A stretch of DNA of 64,000 nucleotides from Anastatus disparis. Its lineage: Eukaryota > Arthropoda > Insecta > Hymenoptera > Eupelmidae. Below, piece by piece: positions 24,205-35,869 of this stretch (position 1 is the first letter of the stretch; every line of letters begins with the position of its first letter). Under the pieces are notes generated by a model that searched no databases, was not told where the DNA came from, and saw only the letters and a list, made by a program, of their open reading frames with translations. A program made the position numbers and the translations under genes. The DNA lies in NCBI GenBank assembly GCA_017163975.1, contig JAFFSR010000307.1, positions 3,950,001-4,014,000 on the forward strand, given 5' to 3'.

Positions 24205-25168
24205 ATTCGATAAATAAGATTTTACAATTTAATTTTTTCTTAAAATTTTTATTATTGCTTTTTAAATTACGCGTGAGAAGGTGAAGCGTTTACGTTTTCT
24301 TATGTGCGCTGATTTTTTTTTATTCTGATTTACGGAAATTTATTAGTAATTAATGACAATTTATGACATAAAAATATTTCTACAAATCACGTTAATTATA
24401 AAATTATTATTAAAATTATTTTCCAATATTTAGACTATAAACTCCTTTTTTTTTATCTACGGCAACAACTATTATTTTTTCAGCGCAATGATAAAAACGA
24501 ATGATAAAAATTTATTTTATTTTACTAAGAACCCTGATGAAAATTGATAAAGACAAAAATATTTATTTTCCTTTTCCACGTATGTATGAATTATTTCTTT
24601 TTTCCACAACCTTACTTATAATCTTTTAAAAATTTACTTATTACCGACCGACACTGCTAGTTCGCGTAATTATATTCACGCACTAATCACTTTTATTTAA
24701 CGATTTTTTTTTTTTCAAGTCAATATTCTAACATTATTTGTTCTATTACGAGTTCGCTTTATATTCACTTTAAGAAGCTATACTACCCCTTGGGAGACTT
24801 TAATAGGTATATTTAATTTCTACTTACTTGTTACAGCAGAGAGTGAGCAGCGTGATAAAAAGCACTCTCATTTCTTCGGATAATATTTTTCGGACGTCCT
24901 TCCTTCCTTCCTTCCTCTCGTTCCGATCTTCTTCGTTACTAACTCGCGACGCGATTTTAAAAAATATTTAATAATAAAAAAAATTCGCTAAAAAAAAATC
25001 TATTTGCTCGCTGTATTCAATTAATCAAATTATCTCTCTCTCTCTTTTTAAAAAATATTCTGTATTTTTATCTGACGCGCTTCTTTTATTTATTAAGTTT
25101 ATTTCTTAAAAAAATTTTATTTTTTTGCTAAAATCCTCGTTGCGTATCCCACACCGCTGCCACCAAAA
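24205..25168 (-). promoter_or_regulatory. Gypsy leader with candidate primer-binding site
   Basis: Non-coding between the 5' LTR and gag. Two bases after the LTR end the minus strand reads TTGGTGGCAGCGG, the usual place and TGG start for a tRNA primer site. A (CCTT)n run lies near 24897-24914. Confidence 0.6.
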
Positions 25169-25501
25169 TGTTACGTGGGATTTTTGATACGCACTCCTAT
25201 GGGGGGTGTGAGGATGCAAAATAATTACAAGAGAATTAATATAAGTTAACTGGTATTTATTATAACCCAAAAATACAGTGAGAGAGAGATTAGTTACTAC
25301 TGTACTCTAGCGCGTCCGGCGATGGTCTCACGCTCGTCGTCGTCTAAAACGACGATGTAAGTTGCCCGCGACGAAGTGCCGAATCAGCACTTCGCGCATC
25401 GTGCGACTCTTGGTCCGGAAACTCGGAGTCGCATTTCTCTGAGTTTCTACCTTATTTTATGTTTTATATTATAATATACGTACAATATAATGTACGTAGC
25501 A
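25169..25501 (-). repeat. 5' LTR of the Gypsy element
   Basis: 333 bp, TGCTACGTAC...CACGTAACA on the coding strand, two differences from the other LTR. Promoter and polyadenylation signals are expected inside. Confidence 0.95.
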
Positions 25502-25970
25502 TAATATATAAATTTATATATTAGAGTTACAGTATATTTTTTATTCTCAAAAGAACTCTAAATAACATTCTTAATTATAGTTTCCTCGTTCATTCCCTTT
25601 ACAAATTTTGCCAAGAAAACTTTTTATTTGCAAAATTTAATACAAGAGAAAGATGGAAAATTTAATAATATTTTATTTATTATATAAATAATTAATTTTT
25701 AACAATTTAATGAAGGTGCTACTATTTTATTTATAATCATTTTCTTTACTATCACTAATAATAATTAGTTAATATATAATAGATAACGCTTTATAATTTA
25801 AATATTTCATGTATTTTTTTTTTTTAATGTATACTGTGAATTTTTATATATTATTTTTTCGCACTCCATGTGTAAAATTTGTTTTGGCGCACGCTTTTAT
25901 AAAAATGCGTGTCAAAAAAAAAGCTTTTTGCACGTCGTATGAAAAAGTTTCGTTCAATAATTGTTAGAGA

Positions 25971-26308
25971 GAGAGCGCGGTGGCGTAATGGATAGAGCTC
26001 TTGCCTTCAACGCGGAGGGCATGGGTTCGAATCCTGGCCAGGTACCTCTAACTTTTTTTTCGAAAGAAAATAAGTGTATGTGCCATTTATATCGCGACTC
26101 TTTAAAAAATCCGACCTCATTGGGTATCGGTTGATTGTTGGTTACAAAAGTGGCTGACCATCCATCGGTAGTCAAAGTTTTCGGTATGGTGGGTCTGACA
26201 GTCCTAGCCTGATGTAATGTGTTAAACAGATGCCGGGCGGGGGACTTCCTCGGCTTCACCATATATAAAAGGTTAATCATATAGAGGACAATATCCTTTA
26301 TATATTAA

Positions 26309-26351
<43 letters not shown>
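25971..26351 (+). mobile_element. Second tRNA-derived SINE family
   Basis: Head with A box TGGCGTAATGGATAGAGCT and B box GGGTTCGAATCC, GC-balanced body, and an A tail of about 40 bases. Perfect 15-bp duplications aataattgttagaga at 25956-25970 and 26352-26366. The head differs from the SINE at 8063, so it is another family. It is inserted in the hAT remnant. Confidence 0.92.
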
Positions 26352-26355
<4 letters not shown>

Positions 26356-26673
26356 ATTGTTAGAGAAAATGATTTTAATCTCGTGTGAACTTTTCGCCTT
26401 CGCTTCGCTCGGACGCAAACGCTCTCGTGAGATTTAAATCACTTTCTGGCACATGTATAGGAAAAAATTATTTCAAGGCTTATTAAAAAAATTAAAATAT
26501 TTAAAAACAATACTTCATATTTTTTAAAAATTAAAAAAAAATTTCGCTGATGCGGGGCTGTTAAAACAAGGGGGCCCTAGGCACGAGCCTATAATGCCTA
26601 TTGGGAAAGACGGCATTGGTTATAGCGTAATAAAGATTGCACTTAATTTCAGCTTTTATCATTAATTAATGTT

Positions 26674-27054
26674 TTAAGAGGAGGTCACGTATCTCTGTCC
26701 TTTTCTAATCGAAGAATTGAGTTTTTTACAGAAACTAATAACTTTAGCAAAAAATGAAGAGAAAGCCGCATCTCTTATCGAAAGAGGAATATTTTCTTTG
26801 ATAAGAAAAAATTAATTTTATTGCTTCGTTGTCAAGAAAACCTTGAAAAACCAAATTGTCCACCTTAACCTCTACGATTCAATAAACAAAATTAAAAACG
26901 AAGCAATAATATTAATTTCTTCTTATCAAAGAAAATATTGTTTTTTTTTATACGAGATGCGGCTTTCTCTTCATTTTTTGCTAAGGTTATTAGTTTCTGT
27001 AAAAAACTCAGTTCTTTAATTAGAAAAGGATAGAAATACGTGACCTCCTCTTAA
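26674..27054 (+). mobile_element. TTAA-flanked foldback MITE, family B
   Basis: TTAA borders, termini GAGGAGGTCACGTATCTCTG and its near-complement, and the full element folds on itself. It is inserted near the centre of the older palindromic element. It closely resembles 62237-62624. Confidence 0.9.
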
Positions 27055-27375
27055 AAAGAAAATTCAGTCACAATCTTTATGACGCTATAACTTTGGGAAA
27101 AAATAATATTTTGATATGCCATAAGTACTTTTTTGAAAAGATTTGATATCAGCTTTAATTTAAAAAGAGTTTCAAGCTTCTAGCTATCGATGCTTAAGAG
27201 CTATAAGTGTTTGAAAATCTAGTAACTTTTTTAGTGATTTTCTTTAATTGCCTGTATCTAAGAAAATATTGAACGTTTGTGACTATAAATTTAGCTTTTT
27301 CCATATTTTTTTCTCTGAAAACTTATCCCAAAATTTGAGCAAAATCCGTGATCCGGAGATGTGACACTCTCCTAG
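27055..27375 (-). mobile_element. Right arm of the palindromic element
   Basis: Inverted match to 13870-14176, ending ...GACACTCTCCTAGT. The short piece 26619-26673 between hAT and MITE is the rest of its centre. Confidence 0.82.
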
Positions 27376-27719
27376 TAAGTTCAAACCTGAAAAAAATCAA
27401 ATTTGAATAGAATAATATAGTTATTGTTGATACTAGGACGAGAATGTAATTTTAACCTCGTGGAGATGTTTGCACTCGTGCGAAGCGAGAATAATTATGT
27501 TTTATAGATTATAGAAAAAGTTAGAATTTAATAATGACAAAAATACACTTCAAAAAGAACTGAAATCAATGATCTTTGGTCAAATTTCAATACTATTTAA
27601 AATAATCATGCTTACATATGATTTTGTAGATATATTTTGATAATAATAATGAATCAATGAAAAATTTGTTTATCAAAAATAGAGTATAAAATAAAAGCCG
27701 TATAAATAGTATATTTCGG
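27376..27719. other. No gene seen
   Basis: AT-rich. It contains one short CTCGTG...GCGAAGCGAG stretch near 27455-27490, related to the repeat that follows. Confidence 0.4.
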
Positions 27720-27925
27720 TACTAGTGCGATAGAGTGATTTTTTACTCGTGTGGCGGTTTGCGCCCGAGCGAAGCGAGGGTGAAAAGGTCACACGAGTAA
27801 GAAATCACTTTCTCGCACGAGTATCGAACACTATTTTTTGACACGACGTGTGAGAAGCTCCATTTTCGCACATGTCACTTTGTATAGCGTGCGTGAAATC
27901 GAGCTTGTCGCATGGAGTGTCAAAA
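27720..27925. repeat. Short palindromic repeat with GAGCGAAGCGAG core
   Basis: CTCGTGTGG and CACACGAG flank GCGCCCGAGCGAAGCGAGGG. Related pieces at 26378-26445 and 27455-27490. The inverted ends suggest a small foldback repeat family. Confidence 0.6.
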
Positions 27926-28067
27926 AGGTTATTTATATTACTTTGATTTGAATAATTAACATTGTAACGTTTCTATCCTATTATATGTTTGTTATAAATA
28001 TTTATCTATTTATTGTATTTTAGAACATGATTTATTATTTCCATTGTTAGCTAATAAATTTATAGAA

Positions 28068-28215
28068 TTGTTATTAGCTAGCGAGCCTTGTCCAGCTAAT
28101 GTGGACCCTTTGTGTGCATTTGTTCTTTTATTTATTGTTGGTTATGTTTGTTGAAAGTCGTTGATAGTTAGCGCGCCTTGCCTAGCTATTCTGGACTTTT
28201 TGTATGGTTTTTGTA
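28068..28215. repeat. Diverged tandem pair
   Basis: TTATTAGCTAGCGAGCCTTG and a variant about 80 bp later (GATAGTTAGCGCGCCTTG) share the following CTAGCTA..TGGAC..TTTGT stretch. Confidence 0.5.
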
Positions 28216-28432
28216 AGTAATTTTTTAATATGGAAAGCCCGTTGTTATTAAGAACCAAACGCCTTAACATTCGGAGCTTACCAATGATAGTAGGATAAGG
28301 AAGTTAATAGATTGGGTCTTTATTTCAAAATTACAATTAGGATATAACGTAAATGCTACAAAGTAAAAACTTTAGCTTTGCAGACATGTACTCTGCTTAA
28401 TAAAATAAATAGGCCAAGCACTTACTACTGGC

Positions 28433-28640
28433 TTAAGAGGAGGCCGTATAGCTCTGTCTTTGTCTAATCTAAATTTTCGTTATTATTAATAAATTAAATA
28501 TTGTTATACGAAAGTAAGGGTATAGCCCAATAGATTTCAGGACGAGCAAACGATCCTGTTCTATGAAAAAATATAAAATTCTCATTAGTTTTCAAGTGAG
28601 GTCTGAAACGGAATAACAGCTATCAAGTTTAATTGTTTTA
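28433..28640 (+). mobile_element. Half of a TTAA MITE, family C
   Basis: TTAAGAGGAGGCCGTATAGC and the next 200 bp match the left half of 47587-47973. The right half and second terminus are missing. Confidence 0.8.
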
Positions 28641-30305
28641 CATACATATTTTTTACATACATATAGATACATATTCGCCATCTATGTTTAAAAGTATCTT
28701 TTTTGTACTGTCTTTAAAATCACGCATAAAATTTTCTGAATACCATGTTTTATAATGTACTCTTTAATTAAATTTGAGATTTTAAAGTGTATGCTTATTC
28801 TTTTTGCATCCTGTATATTTCTCAATTTCTACTTCTTAGTTTCTTTTAATTTTTAATTCATTGTTTTAATAAATTTACCTCTACAGGTGGTATTTGGCAT
28901 TTTTAAGCCTTTCTTAGTTTGAACATGAGATATTTTTGCAGTTGGAATTTTTTGTGTTTTTGGGGCACTGGCATTTGTTGTATCCCTAACAACCTATTTT
29001 TATATGAGAAGCCACTTTATCAAGTTTTCTTGATTTCTATTATCGAACTCATCGTTTATATATTTATATTTAAAACATTGAATTCTTCATTGCTCTGCTT
29101 AATCATTTTTTGACTCACTTAATTTTTCACTTAGTGGAACTTTTTGTTTACTATTTTTTTCGCTACTTTAGTAACATTTATGCTCGGATTATATGGGGGT
29201 TTTTCATAATCTTGTTTATAATGAAAGCTTCACACAACAAAAATGGTTGAGTCCATTTTTTTAGAAAATTGAGTTATTAACTAAGGGTACCCCCCGTTAA
29301 GATAGTCAAATTTGCCCTGTTCCTGAAATTTTTGTTTGACCTCGTAATTTTGTTTTAGATTAAAAATAAATAGTTTTTGTCATATTTGCAGACCGCAATC
29401 CCCCTCCCCCTGTCCACAGCATGAAAAAAATGACTTTTTCACTATTTATTTTTTTTCTCCGAATCTAGTCAGTAAAAAAACGCCAAGAATATCGTGCTTA
29501 TAGTTTAAATATATACAAATCTTGTAGAATTTTTTCTCATAAAGATTTGATGATGCTATATAACCTAAAAAGATGAAAAAAAAATTAAAACCCTTCCCAT
29601 TTTTACGGGAAATGCGGTACAGGGCCAATTCTCGCAAAAAACTTGTATTTTGTTTAAAAGTACTTGCCTGATTTTTTCAGATATATCCTGGAGGTGCGCC
29701 ATAGTTAGCTTATTTGCAGACTTTGTATTATTATTTATACTATGAAATTATATTCCACAACTTTATTTATGAATTAAATTACGCAATCAAGTCAGAAAAA
29801 TAAGATTTACAAACATTCGCATCATATTCTTGCACGAATCCACATTTTAGATTAGGTATTTAAACACTTCTTTCATGATTTTGTTGATATTTCACTACGT
29901 TATATGTGATAAAATATATTAAGTACGGTCAAAATATTAGATTACATATGATTTAATGAATTTATATTTCATAAGTAAAACTTATCAATACAAACAGAAT
30001 CATGATTCAATAATATGAACCTTGACTTTGACATTTTTAACACTATGTAATTTAAATCTGCACTTAAGATACACTTTTGCGAGAGCTATGTGGTCTATTT
30101 TTACACTGTGTAAAAATATGTAAGCATGCGAGTACATTGAAATCTTGTTTACATATCTCATATTAATATAACAATATTAAATATATTTCTGTTAAAAAGC
30201 GTATATTATTCGCAATTATTTTATGACATTTGCAATTGTCTTAAAGATTATAAATAAAGTTTGCACTTATGCCATGTATTGTATTATATTAACTCCATTG
30301 ACATA
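28641..30305. other. No feature seen
   Basis: AT-rich sequence without supported genes. Confidence 0.4.
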
Positions 30306-30499
30306 GGTACGAATCCAGTAACGTAACTCAAGTAACAATCGTTAGGCTGGAAGTTATAGTCTTTACTCAGTTCTCAGATATTTTATCCATGTTCTTCTTA
30401 CCCTTTTTCCATGAGAAGAACAAGGATAGAATATTTGAGAACTAAGTAACGACTATAACTTCTAGCCTTAGACTTGAGTTGGATCTATGGATTCGAGCC
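30306..30499. mobile_element. Small foldback element 1
   Basis: Arms of about 90 bp around a short loop near 30405; ends GGTACGAATCC and GGATTCGAGCC. The termini resemble those of the next element. A diverged half copy lies near 49320-49430. Confidence 0.65.
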
Positions 30500-30729
30500 A
30501 TAAAAAAATATTATGTTAAACGCCATTTCATCACTAAAGAAAAGTAACATGTAGAATATTTTTTAAATAAAATAACGAATATTAGTATTAAAACAGTATT
30601 ACGAATATTATTAGTAAAAAAAATTAAATTCTATATTTATTAATTATATATATTAAGCAAGGACTTATTTCTAACGGAATTGTAGTTTAAAACGATAATA
30701 TTATTTCATGTGCTATATTACAATATTAA

Positions 30730-30959
30730 GCTCGAATTCATAATCACGACTTGAGTATTGAGTATCACTTGGAACTTAAGTATCGTTACTCGAGTATCAG
30801 CTGTTACTTTAATTTTTTTATATGAAATATAAAATCACACAAATATAATAGTCGTCGGTAAAGATGCCACACTCAATTAAAGTAACAGCTGATACTCAAG
30901 TAACGATACTTAAGTTCGAAGTGATACTCAATACTCAAGTCGTGACTATGAATCCGAGC
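30730..30959. mobile_element. Small foldback element 2
   Basis: About 85-bp inverted arms with many ACTCAAG/CTTGAGT words. Ends GCTCGAATTCATA and TATGAATCCGAGC. Confidence 0.75.
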
Positions 30960-30962
30960 CAA

Positions 30963-31056
30963 AAAAACATTGTATAGTGAAAATTGATTCGATATTAAAT
31001 GGTTTGCTATACTTATTATTGTAGTTTAAGATCTTTTGATGAAATATTAGGGCAAA
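30963..31056 (+). repeat. 94-bp direct repeat, left copy
   Basis: AAAAACATTGTATAGTG... to GGGCAAA, about 95% like 33551-33644. Together they bracket the transposon copy between them. Confidence 0.9.
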
Positions 31057-31517
31057 TCAAGTTCTACGATTTTGAACCGATTTATAAACATTGAAAATAC
31101 TTTACTGGGGTATTTTAAGGTCGCTGGTCACGCATTTTAAGTCTTTTTTTTTTAAAAAACAACTCCCTGTCGGCGTGAGTGGACAATAAACGTGATAAAT
31201 TAATATTTTTTTTAAAAAATCGATGTTTTGGATACTGTTTTGGAGGTTTTCCACTGCATAAATCACAAAACTAGAACCTTTTTCGACTCTTGATCATAAA
31301 ATAAGACTTAGAACTTATGTATAGCGATATTCATGAACTCCATTATAATATTTTTAGCTTTTTTTAAGAAACGCCTTAAAGTTTTAATATGTTAATCAAT
31401 TGAGTTTGTAGAAATTTCGCTAATACTTCGCAACTTCGATAGTGAGATGTTGGATACTAGATATTGGCGATATCTATTTTTATTTTTGTCTTCCAAAAAA
31501 ATATTTTATATAAAGTT
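31057..31517. mobile_element. 3' terminal-repeat part of the first DDE-transposon copy
   Basis: Inverted match to 34816-35280, which is the inner part of the right terminal repeat of the second copy. The outermost 400 bp are missing here. Confidence 0.8.
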
Positions 31518-33284
31518 TTAAAGTGTTTTACGCTTACGCACACGTTTCTCGTCAAATGACCGGCGTAAAGGATTTCTGACACGCTTTTGACCTCTTTTTG
31601 AAGATGTTTCTCTCTTCATCATCCAGCAGCAATCTGCCAACATATTTATACCCCATCGTCCTTGAAATCTGCGTTCAAATTCCTTCAAGTCTTGGTGAAA
31701 CCTTTCTCCTTGCTCTTCACTACAGTCCCTGTTGTTCTCAGGAAATTGATCAATATGTGAATCAAGGAAATGAAGCTTCAAGTTCATTAGGCAGCCCAGT
31801 TTTTCAAAGTTGAGTACCATTTTTTTTACATTAGTTTTGTAATTTGCATCTTTAGTGCTACCCAAAAATTTTATTGATACATCTTTAAAACTAGACCATG
31901 CTGCTTTCTCATCATCTTTCATAGTTCTTTCAAAGTTTCCATCTCTAAATAGAGTACGAATTTCAGGTCCATCAAAAATACCTGTGCTTAGTTTACCATC
32001 TGTTTTGTAGTGAAACACTTGACTCAAATATTCGTAGCATTCCCCATCTTGGTCTAATACCTTGACGAATTGTTTCATTAAACCAAGCTTTATGTGAAGA
32101 GGTGGTATCAAAATTTCGGACAAATTCACAAGTGGCTCTTTTACAATATTTTATTTTCCAGGTTCGAATGACTCTCTTAGTGAATAAATTTTCTTTTTGT
32201 AGTGGTTTTCCCTATCTTTACTATCAAACATACACAAATAACAAGGATATTTTGTAAATCCAGATTGTTGTCCTAGTATAATAGATAAAATTTTTAAGTC
32301 TCCACATATTAGCCATTTATATTCCTCGTATTTTATTTTTGACAAAACCAAATCAATGTTTGAATACTCTTCTTTAAGCACAATTGAATGCGCTAATGGT
32401 ATAGGAGCGTACTTATTTGTGTTATGAAGAAGGACTACTTTAAGGCTCCGCTTAGACGAATCAATGAACAGGCGCCAATCCTCAGGTTTGTATATACCTG
32501 GTTTTAATTCACTTACTTTAGTTTCCTTTGTCAGTATATTTCACTTTTTATAGCCTGAAACCATCAATTCAGATTGCTCTTTAGATAGACCAGCCTTTCT
32601 AAATAAATCATTCAGACTCTTTTGATCATATTTTTTCACAGATTTTTCCACACCTTTAGGTACATATTCTTCATCATCATCTGAAAAGAGATTTTCTTCA
32701 CTTTCGTCGGATTCGCTTAGATCTTCGGATGATGTGTTATCGCTTGGTTCAGTTTCTTTCACATTAATCTGATTTGTCGAATGATCGTCCACGTTCAGAG
32801 AATCTAAACCTGCTGTAAAACTATCTCGTGATTCTTCATTTTCTAAACCTTCTATAAGGATATTTTCTGGAAAGTCAACAGTTTTAGGACTAGAATAATG
32901 AACTTCTTTTTTTAAATGTAAGTCATACATTCTTGATTATCAAAAGTAGCAATCGTTTTCATTTTCTGGATCTTTTCATTTTGTTGGTGCAATGAATTTC
33001 AGGGTCGTCTTGTCCTGACTTTTAGTAACTCGACTCATCATTATATGACACGAGTTACAGACAAAATGTGGTACCCAACTTTTGTCTTGCTGTGAAATCT
33101 CAATGTCAAAACATACTTTATACGAATCATTTATTGTTTCTGTTATTTTTCTTTTGTTTTTCGACCCAACAAATTTTGCACATACATAACAAAAGTTATC
33201 AGGATTACCAGTGCATTCATGATTGCATATGTTACCAGAAGTGCCAGCGGAGTTAAATGAAGATGAGGAATTGTGATGTACCAT
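31518..33284 (-). pseudogene. DDE-like transposase ORF, five in-frame stops
   Basis: One frame of about 589 codons from the ATG at 33284 to TAA near 31518. It is broken at 32976, at two codons near 32940-32950, at 32541 and at 32151. The N-terminal part has paired cysteines (HECTG, CYVCAKF, CNSCH) suggesting zinc binding, then an acidic stretch. The C-terminal part has CGDLK, YPCYLCMFDS, FLDSHIDQFPEN and EEQGERFHQDL, then LADCCWMMKRE and a basic tail. This pattern matches a widespread insect and cnidarian repeat protein. The GDLK Asp, LDSH Asp and EEQGE Glu are my candidate catalytic triad. I do not assign a named superfamily. Stops at the TAA and TGA sites differ from sense codons in the second copy. 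Confidence 0.75.
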
Positions 33285-33550
33285 AAATTATATCTCAAAC
33301 CCACACGCTAAGAATCCTGTCCCGATCGCAGGTGAGTCAGCCGTCCTAGGGGTGATAACTCTCATACCTCCCCAGCCTAAGTATGAGAGGTTTCTGACTT
33401 TGGCGAGGACAATGTCAACTTGTCGTCAGACACACTACGGCATCATTCTCACATCTTAGCACTCCCCTGCAAGACAGCGCGCCTTCGCTGGTTTCGTTAC
33501 TACGAAGAGTTGGACCGACGAATCATTCTACACATCCCATTTTAGCCTAG
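33285..33550. other. GC-richer stretch upstream of the transposase ORF
   Basis: Unusually GC-balanced with short inverted words (CCTAGGGG..., CAAGACAGCGCGCC). Possibly the promoter side of the element or captured sequence. No gene seen. Confidence 0.35.
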
Positions 33551-33644
33551 AAAAACATTGTATAATGAAAATTGATTCGATATTAAATGGTTTGCTATAA
33601 TTATTATTGTAGTTTAAGATCTTTTGATGATACATTAGGGCAAA
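33551..33644 (+). repeat. 94-bp direct repeat, right copy
   Basis: See the partner at 30963-31056. Confidence 0.9.
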
Positions 33645-33699
33645 ATACTCGAATTATAATTTGTATGAGGTTAAGATAATAAATCCAAAACCTTTGATA

Positions 33700-35637
33700 A
33701 CACAGGCCCACAAAAAAAAACAAAAGTGTTTGTGCAATTAATTGGACCTATATATTTTTATGTATTTTTCGATGCTAAATCCGTATTTGCAATAAAAAAG
33801 TAGGATGAAGCTACTTTTTTATGGGGTTTTGCTCAAAAAACCTCATTTTTTACGGTTTTTTCATGGTTTTTTTTAAATAAAAAAAAAAGAAAAATTTTAT
33901 TTTTTTGACTTTAGAATCAAATTCTACGGGAAAAAATACATCAAAAACCATGTTTTGAATTTTTTTTTTACAGAAATTTCAACCCACCATACGGTGATGA
34001 AAAGGCAGAAAATCGCGAAAAGTTAAAATTTGCTTCAAATTTGATTAAAATGTTATTAAAATCAAGTTTTACGATTCTGAACCGATTTATAAACATTGAA
34101 AATACTTTACAAACCTGAAGATTGGCGCCTGTTCATTGATTCGTCTAAGCGGAGCCTTAAACCAGTCCTTCTTCATAACACAAATAAGTACGCTCCTATA
34201 CCATTAGCGCATTCAACTGTGCTTAAAGAAGAGTATTCAAACATTGAATTGGTTTTGTCGAAAATAAAATACGAGGAACGTAAATGGCTAATATGTGGAG
34301 ACTTAAAAATTTTATCTATGATACTAGGACAACAATCTGGATTTACAAAATATCCTTGTTATTTGTGTATGTTTAATAGTAGAGATAGGGAAAACCACTA
34401 CAAAAAGAAAATTCAGCCACTAAAAGAGTCATTCGAACCTGGAAAACCAAATATTGTGAAAGAGCAACTTGTGAATTCGTCCGAAATTTTGATACCACCT
34501 CTTCACATAAAGCTTGGTTTATTGAAACAATTCGTCAAGGCATTAGACCAAGATGGGGAATGCTACGAATATTTGAGCCAAGTATTTCATTACAAAACAG
34601 ATGGTAACTTTAGTGAAGAGCAAGGAGAAAGGTTTTACCTAGACTTGAAGGAATTCGAACGCAGATTTCAAGGACGATGGGATATAAATATGTTGGCAGA
34701 TTACTGCTGGATGATGAAGAGAGACACATCTTCAAAAAGAGGTCAAAAGCGTGTCAGAAATCCTTTACGCCGGTCATTTGACGAGAAACGTGTGCGTAAG
34801 CGTAAAACACTTTAAAACTTCATTTAAAATATTTTTTTGGAAGACAAAAATAAAAGTAGATATCGCCAATATCTAGTATTCAACATCTCACTATCGAAGT
34901 TGCGAAGTATTAGCGAAATTTCTACAAACTCAATTGATTAACATATTAAAACTTTAAGGCGTTTCTTAAAAAAAGCTAAAAATATTATAATGGAGTTCAT
35001 GAATATCGCTATACATAAGTTCTAAGTCTTATTTTATGATCAAGAGTCGAAAAAGGTTCTAGTTTTGTGATTTATGTAGTGGAAAACCTCCAAAACAGTA
35101 TCCAAAACATCGATTTTTTAAAAAAAATATTAATTTATCACGTTTATTGTCCACTCACGCCGACAGGGAGTTGTTTTTTAAAAAAAAAAGACTTAAAATT
35201 CGTGACCAGCGACCTTAAAATACCCCAGTAAAGTATTTTCAATGTTTATAAATCGGTTTAAAATCGTAAAACTTGATTTTAATAACATTTTAATCAAATT
35301 TGAAGCAAATTTTCACTTTTCGCGATTTTCTGCCTTTTCATCGCCGTATGGTGGGTTGAAATTTCTGTAAAAAAAATTCAAAACATAGTTTTCGATTTTT
35401 TTTTCTCGTAGAATTCGATTCTGAAGTCAAACAAATTAAACTTTTCTTTTTTTTTTTTATTTAATAAAAACTATGAAAAAACCGTAAAAAATGAGGTTTT
35501 TCGAGCAAAACCGCATAAAAAAGTAGCTGGACCCTACTTTTTTATTGCAAATTCGGATTCAGCGTTGAAAAATACATAATTATATATAGGTCTGGTCAGT
35601 TGCACATACACTTTTGTTTTTTTTTGTGGGCCTGTGT
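33700..35637 (+). mobile_element. Internally deleted DDE transposon with long terminal inverted repeats
   Basis: Ends ACACAGGCCCACAAAAAAAA and TTTTTTTTGTGGGCCTGTGT. Inverted arms of about 400 bp cover 33700-34110 and 35220-35637. The interior holds a shortened version of the same ORF as 31518-33284, in opposite orientation. No clear target duplication. Confidence 0.85.
34109..34815 (+). pseudogene. Shortened DDE-like transposase ORF
   Basis: Starts at the left-arm junction (TAC AAA CCT GAA GAT) and is open to TAA 34813. It lacks the N-terminal half. A clean in-frame deletion of about 80 codons joins HYKTDGN to FSEEQGERF, so FLDSH is missing. The remaining sequence is about 90% like the other copy and has no internal stops. 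It cannot be a working transposase without the missing Asp segment. Confidence 0.75.
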
Positions 35638-35869
35638 AATTATTTGGGATGAAATATTCATGAATTCAAAATTTGCTTTTGAAGCAGTTGATCGTCTTTT
35701 TAAGATTCAAGCGATGTGAGCCAACCCTTCGGTGGTACAACTGTAATTGTATCATGAGATTTTAGGCAAACATTACCAATTGTACGACATTACCAATAGT
35801 ACGACAGGAAGCCGTATGATTATTATTGAAAATTTAGTTGAAATTAGTTGACTATGGCAGAATTTAGAG

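Larger units (their letters stand above)
14731..25501 (-). mobile_element. Ty3/Gypsy LTR retrotransposon, nearly full length, defective
   Basis: Two 333-bp LTRs, TG...CA bounded, flanked by TAAT on both sides (14727-14730, 25502-25505). Order on the minus strand: 5' LTR, leader, gag, -1 frameshift, protease, RT, RNase H, basic linker, OTU domain, integrase-tail-like piece, 2.4-kb non-coding part, 3' LTR. LTR divergence is two in 333, so the insertion is recent, yet coding sequence has four in-frame stops and no visible integrase core. Env not seen. Confidence 0.93.
14177..26618 (+). mobile_element. hAT-like element, host of the Gypsy insertion
   Basis: Ends are CAGTGCCGTCTT (14177) and AAGACGGCATTG (26618), near-perfect 12-bp inverted repeats. 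They are followed inward by related GGGCCCTAG motifs. Flanking 8-mers are gatatagc (14169-14176) and gttatagc (26619-26626), one mismatch, the length hAT transposases make. After subtracting the Gypsy element and SINE, about 1.3 kb remains, with no transposase ORF: a non-autonomous copy. Confidence 0.82.

Noticed and set aside
25975..26048. tRNA gene
   Set aside because: Same reason; it is the head of the second SINE family.
25954..26280. 108-codon minus-strand ORF
   Set aside because: Lies almost wholly in the SINE; other SINE copies would give the same chance frame.
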